This document shows, piece after piece, positions 6,034-8,844 of a stretch of DNA of 8,844 bases; position 1 is the stretch's first letter, and every line of letters begins with the position of its first letter. Under the pieces are notes generated by a model. It had not been told where the DNA came from. It made no database searches and worked only from the letters and a program-made list of their open reading frames with translations. This DNA is from Burkholderiaceae bacterium (lineage in GTDB: Bacteria > Pseudomonadota > Gammaproteobacteria > Burkholderiales > Burkholderiaceae). The DNA lies in contig CANHLB010000058.1 of the NCBI GenBank assembly GCA_947461335.1, forward strand, positions 1-8,844, written 5' to 3'. The translations under genes and the position numbers were made by a program.

Positions 6034-7050
6034 ATGAAATTGTTTCCTAAGTTCATCATCCTCTTAGCGCTTCTAGTCCCCTTTGGGGCTCATGCTGCAT
6101 TTGAGGAATGCAAAGACCTATTTCCAAGCAAACAAATTCCTACCAGCGGGCAAGCTGGGCGTGATCTGTGTTTTGATAGCTTTGCCATCTATTACTCACC
6201 GACTGACAAGAAGCCTATCTATACGGTTGAGAAATTGAGTCGAGAGCAATTACTAGCGCCCCACCCTAGAAGAAGTAACCAGTTTTACGAGGAAGCCAGG
6301 CTGCCGCTTACAGAGCGGGCAATGCTCTCGGACTACCGTGGCAGCGGCTTTGATCGAGGCCACAACGCCCCAGCGGGAGACATGACAAACGAAAGATCCA
6401 TGGCTCAGTCCTTTTCTTTGGCCAATATGATGCCGCAGGCTAGACAGAATAACCAAGGGATTTGGGCCAAGAATGTGGAAGAGCCAACCAGGCAGTATGT
6501 CAAAAGAGCAGCTGGTGATGTTTATGTCTTTACGGGCTCAACTGGAAATAACGGCAGCATTGGGCGAGGTCAGGTCACTATTCCAAGTCATCTTTATAAA
6601 TTGGTTTATGACCCAAGTAAGAATCTAGCTTGGGCTTATTGGATTGAAAATACCAATGAAGCCACCATGTCTCCTCCCATCACTTATCAAGAGTTAGTGA
6701 ATAAAACAGGGATTGATTTTCATTTGCCACTCAATGGCGAAGCAAAAAAGTTGCAGCAAGCCTCAGCCGAAGCTAAGCCAAATAAGGCTGTCATAGGGGG
6801 TTGGTACCCCATCTTCTTTGATGATTACTCAAATGCCAAACTCGATCAACTCCTCAATAGCATTAAAGAAGGTCGAGTAGCCAGTGTTCAGATTCAATAT
6901 GATCGGAATAGTGAGTTAGCCAAGAAGATTGCTAGCCAGATTCAATCTCAAAGCCCAATCATCCCCAGTCTGATACAAAGTAGTCCGCCAGATTCTGCAG
7001 GCATTACTTATGAACGCAATCGCGTAACAGCGATCGTTTACTCAAAGTAA
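6034..7050 (+). CDS. Secreted DNA/RNA non-specific endonuclease with extra C-terminal region
   Basis: A Serratia-nuclease/NUC1-type metal-dependent endonuclease, expected to cut DNA and RNA outside the cytoplasm. ATG 6034 begins a clear signal peptide (MKLFPKFIILLALLVPFGAHA, residues 1-21, cleavage after AHA or HAA). The active-site signature DRGHNAPAGDM spans residues 107-117, with H110 as general base. Compared by eye with Serratia nuclease, N131 (LANMMPQ) matches N110 and N140 (NNQGIW) matches the metal ligand N119; E149 or E150 would stand for E127. DVYVFTGSTG (162-171) continues the core. The nuclease domain ends near 230. About 100 further residues include a lysine/alanine linker and a beta-alpha-beta-looking end. 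There is no Shine-Dalgarno sequence before ATG 6034. An in-frame TTG at 6007 would spoil the signal peptide. No inhibitor gene is adjacent. It overlaps the next gene tail-to-tail by 9 bases. Confidence 0.92.
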   Translation: MKLFPKFIILLALLVPFGAHAAFEECKDLFPSKQIPTSGQAGRDLCFDSFAIYYSPTDKKPIYTVEKLSREQLLAPHPRRSNQFYEEARLPLTERAMLSDYRGSGFDRGHNAPAGDMTNERSMAQSFSLANMMPQARQNNQGIWAKNVEEPTRQYVKRAAGDVYVFTGSTGNNGSIGRGQVTIPSHLYKLVYDPSKNLAWAYWIENTNEATMSPPITYQELVNKTGIDFHLPLNGEAKKLQQASAEAKPNKAVIGGWYPIFFDDYSNAKLDQLLNSIKEGRVASVQIQYDRNSELAKKIASQIQSQSPIIPSLIQSSPPDSAGITYERNRVTAIVYSK

Positions 7051-7284
7051 TTTCGCTTTCGCTTTTAAGCCATGCGCCTGCTGTATCGGTGCCAATAGCC
7101 CGCGCAATCCATTGTGATCTAGCGTATGCATCAACTCTAGTAGTTGCCCCAACTCCCCCTTAGGGAATCCTTCACGTGCAAACCAGGCTAAATAATTTCC
7201 TGGTAACTCAGCCAACGGCCGCCCTGCATATTTTCCGAAGGGCATTTTCATTAAAACGAGTTTTTCTAAGGCTTCTGCATTCAT
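7042..7284 (-). CDS. DUF3820 family small protein
   Basis: An 80-residue soluble protein with the family core MPFGKYAGRPLAELPGNYLAWF (about residues 14-35), then FPKGELGQLL (40-49) and GLRGLLAP. In Pfam this family is, as I recall, described as a putative quorum-sensing-regulated virulence factor. That label comes from a single homologue and says little about function here. The MPFGKYxGxxL motif also occurs beside some exonuclease domains, so a nucleic-acid link is possible but unproven. Start ATG 7282-7284 lacks a Shine-Dalgarno sequence; M12 and M14 are alternatives that would still keep the core. Its stop lies inside the last codons of the endonuclease gene. It diverges from the Fur-box operon across 147 bases. 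Confidence 0.85.
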   Translation of the reverse strand: MNAEALEKLVLMKMPFGKYAGRPLAELPGNYLAWFAREGFPKGELGQLLELMHTLDHNGLRGLLAPIQQAHGLKAKAKLL

Positions 7285-7360
7285 TGAAGAGAAATCTTAC
7301 AAGCAAAGGCAATCAGCCCTAGAAATCATGCCATTTATTAGGTAGTGGTCATTTTTCTAT

Positions 7361-7389
7361 TTGAGAATCATTCTCATTAAGAGTATATT
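7361..7389 (+). promoter_or_regulatory. Sigma70-like promoter of the DUF6662/FMN_bind operon
   Basis: TTGAGA (7361-7366), a 17-base spacer, and TATATT (7384-7389) match the sigma70 consensus at four of six and five of six positions. Transcription would start around 7395-7397, about 36 bases before ATG 7432. The -35 lies within the first Fur-like box, and the -10 edge and start site lie within the second. Bound repressor would therefore block RNA polymerase. Confidence 0.65.
7362..7376. promoter_or_regulatory. Fur box 1 (perfect 7-1-7 inverted repeat)
   Basis: TGAGAATCATTCTCA is a perfect 7-1-7 palindrome. It matches the 15-base Fur core TGATAATCATTATCA at 13 of 15 positions. Its two differences are symmetrical, and TGAGAAT half-sites are familiar in proteobacterial Fur targets. 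It covers the -35 region. Confidence 0.8.
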
Positions 7390-7403
7390 GAGAACTGTTC
7401 TCA
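7389..7403. promoter_or_regulatory. Fur box 2 (perfect 7-1-7 inverted repeat)
   Basis: TGAGAACTGTTCTCA is a second perfect 7-1-7 palindrome, centred 27 bases from the first. It is further from the Fur consensus (TGAGAAC half-sites instead of TGATAAT) but shares its architecture. It covers the last base of the -10 and the predicted start site. Two such palindromes 12 bases apart are very unlikely by chance. Confidence 0.7.
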
Positions 7404-7431
7404 TTTAGACTTTTTCAACCACCAACCTAAT

Positions 7432-8352
7432 ATGACTATGAAATTAACTATCAAAAGATTACTCACCTTTACCTTCATTCTTGCAACTGCCCTGCATTTC
7501 TCTTTTGCCTTTGCTGGGGAAGGTGTATTTGGCTGGATCTATACCCTTGACCTTCAGCCTAAGGGCAAATTGGAATTTGAGCAGCGTCTTCAGTTAAATC
7601 AACAACAAGCCGCCGGAACTTACGAGGCGTGGACTGCTAGATCTGAGTTGGAATATGGTTTAACAAATGATCTACAAATTGCTGGCTATATCAACTCGTA
7701 TTACACCAATGCTAGCCAGAATTACACCAACCCAGAAGCCTGCGGAGAAGAGCCGACATGCACTGGAGGCTATGCAGTTCCCTCCTCGCACGATCCAGCC
7801 ACTCCCTATAGAAAGAGCGGTATCGAAGGTGGCTCATTAGAGGCTATCTATAGATTAACTAACCCCGTGACATCACCTGTTGGCGTTGGCTTCTATCTAG
7901 AACCCACCTGGGGAAGAAATAAAGATCAGATTGAAGCAAGGCTCTTATTGCAATCAAACTTCATTGATGATCGTTTGATACTGGCCAGTAACGTTGTAGT
8001 TGCTAATGAACGCTTGAAGTTTATTGAGAACGGTAACGTACCCGAATCCATGCTCGATATTTTAGTGGGTGCTAGCTATCGCTTTGCCCCTAAGTGGTCA
8101 GCTGGAGTTGAAGCACGTTTTCATAATGACTATTCAGAGCTGAACTTACGCAACCAAGTCCAACGCGCAACTTTTGTTGGTCCGAATATGCACTACGCAG
8201 CAAAAGACTGGTGGGTCACAGGCGCTTGGCGTTATCAACTAGCGGGTGGTAATTGCATGGGTGGTGGCGAAGCCGAGTGCTCCAATGCCCGAGTCTGGGA
8301 TAGCCATACAGTAAATGAATTTATTGTCAAAGTCGGTTTTCCACTCAATTAA
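7432..8352 (+). CDS. Exported, probable outer-membrane beta-barrel protein (DUF6662-like), iron-regulated
   Basis: A 306-residue protein with a signal peptide through about residue 28 (basic MKLTIKRLL, hydrophobic core, FAFA before GEGVFGW). The mature part alternates polar and hydrophobic residues in amphipathic strands such as GKLEFEQRLQL, ARSELEYGL, LQIAGYINSY, ILVGASYRF and FIVKVGFPLN, as in small outer-membrane barrels. The opening GEGVFGWIYTLDLQPKGKLEFEQ recalls the family annotated DUF6662 (from memory). Two close cysteine pairs, C104/C110 and C275/C283, probably form disulfide-bonded loops. There is no TonB box or plug domain, and it is too small for a TonB-dependent receptor. ATG 7432 and ATG 7438 are both possible; neither has a Shine-Dalgarno sequence. 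The promoter carries two Fur-like boxes. The FMN_bind gene follows after 19 bases, so both are likely co-transcribed. Role inferred: iron-starvation surface function; ligand unknown. Confidence 0.82.
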   Translation: MTMKLTIKRLLTFTFILATALHFSFAFAGEGVFGWIYTLDLQPKGKLEFEQRLQLNQQQAAGTYEAWTARSELEYGLTNDLQIAGYINSYYTNASQNYTNPEACGEEPTCTGGYAVPSSHDPATPYRKSGIEGGSLEAIYRLTNPVTSPVGVGFYLEPTWGRNKDQIEARLLLQSNFIDDRLILASNVVVANERLKFIENGNVPESMLDILVGASYRFAPKWSAGVEARFHNDYSELNLRNQVQRATFVGPNMHYAAKDWWVTGAWRYQLAGGNCMGGGEAECSNARVWDSHTVNEFIVKVGFPLN

Positions 8353-8371
8353 AAATAAATGAAGCAATGAA

Positions 8372-8844
8372 ATGAATTGGAAACCAAACCCATTTGCAAT
8401 CTTTGGGCTAGCAATGATGAGCACACCCATCATTGCTCAAGCAAAAATATATGTGTCTATCGAGCAGGCTCAGAAAATTCTTTTTCCTAGCCAGTCGCTC
8501 ACAAAAGCACCGATCATTATTACTGATGACTTGCAAGAAAAAATGCGCTTAGCTTCAAGTATTCGATACCCCTTTCGGGGAGATCGTATCTGGAAAACAG
8601 CTGATGGCAGTTGGCTCATCATTGATGAAGTGATTGGTAAACACGAAATGATCACCTATGCGGTAGCACTTAACTCACATGGCAGCGTCTTAGGTATTGA
8701 GATACTCGAATATGTTGAATCTTATGGCTATGAGGTAGCGGAAGCTCATTGGCGCAAACAATTTGTTGGCAAGACTGCAAAAGACCCCATCAAGCTCAAT
8801 CAAGACATTCAGAATATTGGGGGTGCTACTCTTTCTTGTAAGCA
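8372..8844 (+). CDS. Exported FMN-binding domain protein (FMN_bind family), C-terminus cut off by window edge
   Basis: An uninterrupted frame of 157 codons runs off the window. Residues 1-24 form a signal peptide ending AQA before KIYVS, so the protein should be periplasmic. The second half resembles the FMN_bind domain found in NqrC and RnfG: TYAVALNSHGSVLGIEILEYVESYGYEV (about 95-122), HWRKQFVGK, then DIQNIGGATLSCK (145-157). In that family ApbE attaches FMN through a phosphoester bond to the threonine of an S/T-G-A-T motif. Here the motif reads GGATLS with T153 as the candidate site, and the usual Ser/Thr at the first position is Gly150. It follows the DUF6662-like gene by 19 bases and likely shares its Fur-controlled promoter. 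It probably shuttles electrons outside the cytoplasm, perhaps to a metal. Partner genes would lie to the right. Confidence 0.85.
   Translation, partial: MNWKPNPFAIFGLAMMSTPIIAQAKIYVSIEQAQKILFPSQSLTKAPIIITDDLQEKMRLASSIRYPFRGDRIWKTADGSWLIIDEVIGKHEMITYAVALNSHGSVLGIEILEYVESYGYEVAEAHWRKQFVGKTAKDPIKLNQDIQNIGGATLSCK

Noticed and set aside
5742..6059. 105-codon minus-strand frame in the AT-rich spacer
   Set aside because: No family resemblance or ribosome binding site, and it overlaps the endonuclease signal-peptide codons. Judged fortuitous, though a decayed gene cannot be excluded.
6034..7284. Nuclease plus small convergent gene as a toxin-immunity pair
   Set aside because: The small gene is a recognisable DUF3820 protein on the opposite strand, and the nuclease has a signal peptide without any toxin-delivery domain. 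Nothing supports an immunity role.
8239..8655. Minus-strand frames at 8239-8433 and 8470-8655
   Set aside because: They are antisense to the operon genes and carry no motif; shadows.

Overview
The window looks like chromosomal DNA from a low-to-mid GC betaproteobacterium. A Burkholderiaceae member of the Polynucleobacter type fits best. This rests on protein resemblance (monomeric isocitrate dehydrogenase, a single-domain FKBP with a long bulge loop, a DUF6352-like protein), moderate AT-richness and compact gene packing. It is an inference from memory, not a database result. No rRNA, tRNA, insertion sequence, CRISPR array or prophage gene was found.

Layout. Positions 1-1574 (minus) hold the N-terminal 524 residues of a monomeric NADP-dependent isocitrate dehydrogenase that runs off the left edge. 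Divergent from it, at 1785-2978 (plus), is an MFS transporter. Its stop codon interlocks with that of a conserved unknown protein at 2975-3991 (minus). A small FKBP-type prolyl isomerase follows at 4079-4426 (plus). It faces an inner-membrane-anchored SLT-type lytic transglycosylase at 4515-5507 (minus), with one strongly palindromic terminator midway between the two stops. Then comes an AT-rich stretch of about 525 bases (5508-6033) with no convincing gene. It carries a good promoter for the transglycosylase, a 9-bp inverted repeat, and a tiny ORF behind a strong Shine-Dalgarno sequence. A secreted DNA/RNA non-specific endonuclease with an extra C-terminal region occupies 6034-7050 (plus) and overlaps tail-to-tail with a DUF3820-type small protein (7042-7284, minus).

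The most notable region is the right end, 7361-8844. Two perfect 7-1-7 inverted repeats with Fur-box character lie on a sigma70-like promoter (TTGAGA, 17 bp, TATATT). They precede an exported, probably beta-barrel protein of the DUF6662 type (7432-8352). Nineteen bases later comes an exported FMN_bind protein (8372 onward, cut by the window edge) with a GGATLS flavinylation-like motif. Together these read as an iron-repressed operon that pairs a probable outer-membrane protein with a periplasmic covalent-flavin redox protein, plausibly for reductive iron acquisition. The rest of the operon, where an ApbE flavin transferase or membrane reductase would be expected, lies outside the window.

The remaining genes are independent housekeeping or envelope functions: TCA cycle, transport, protein folding and peptidoglycan turnover. 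They do not form one pathway.
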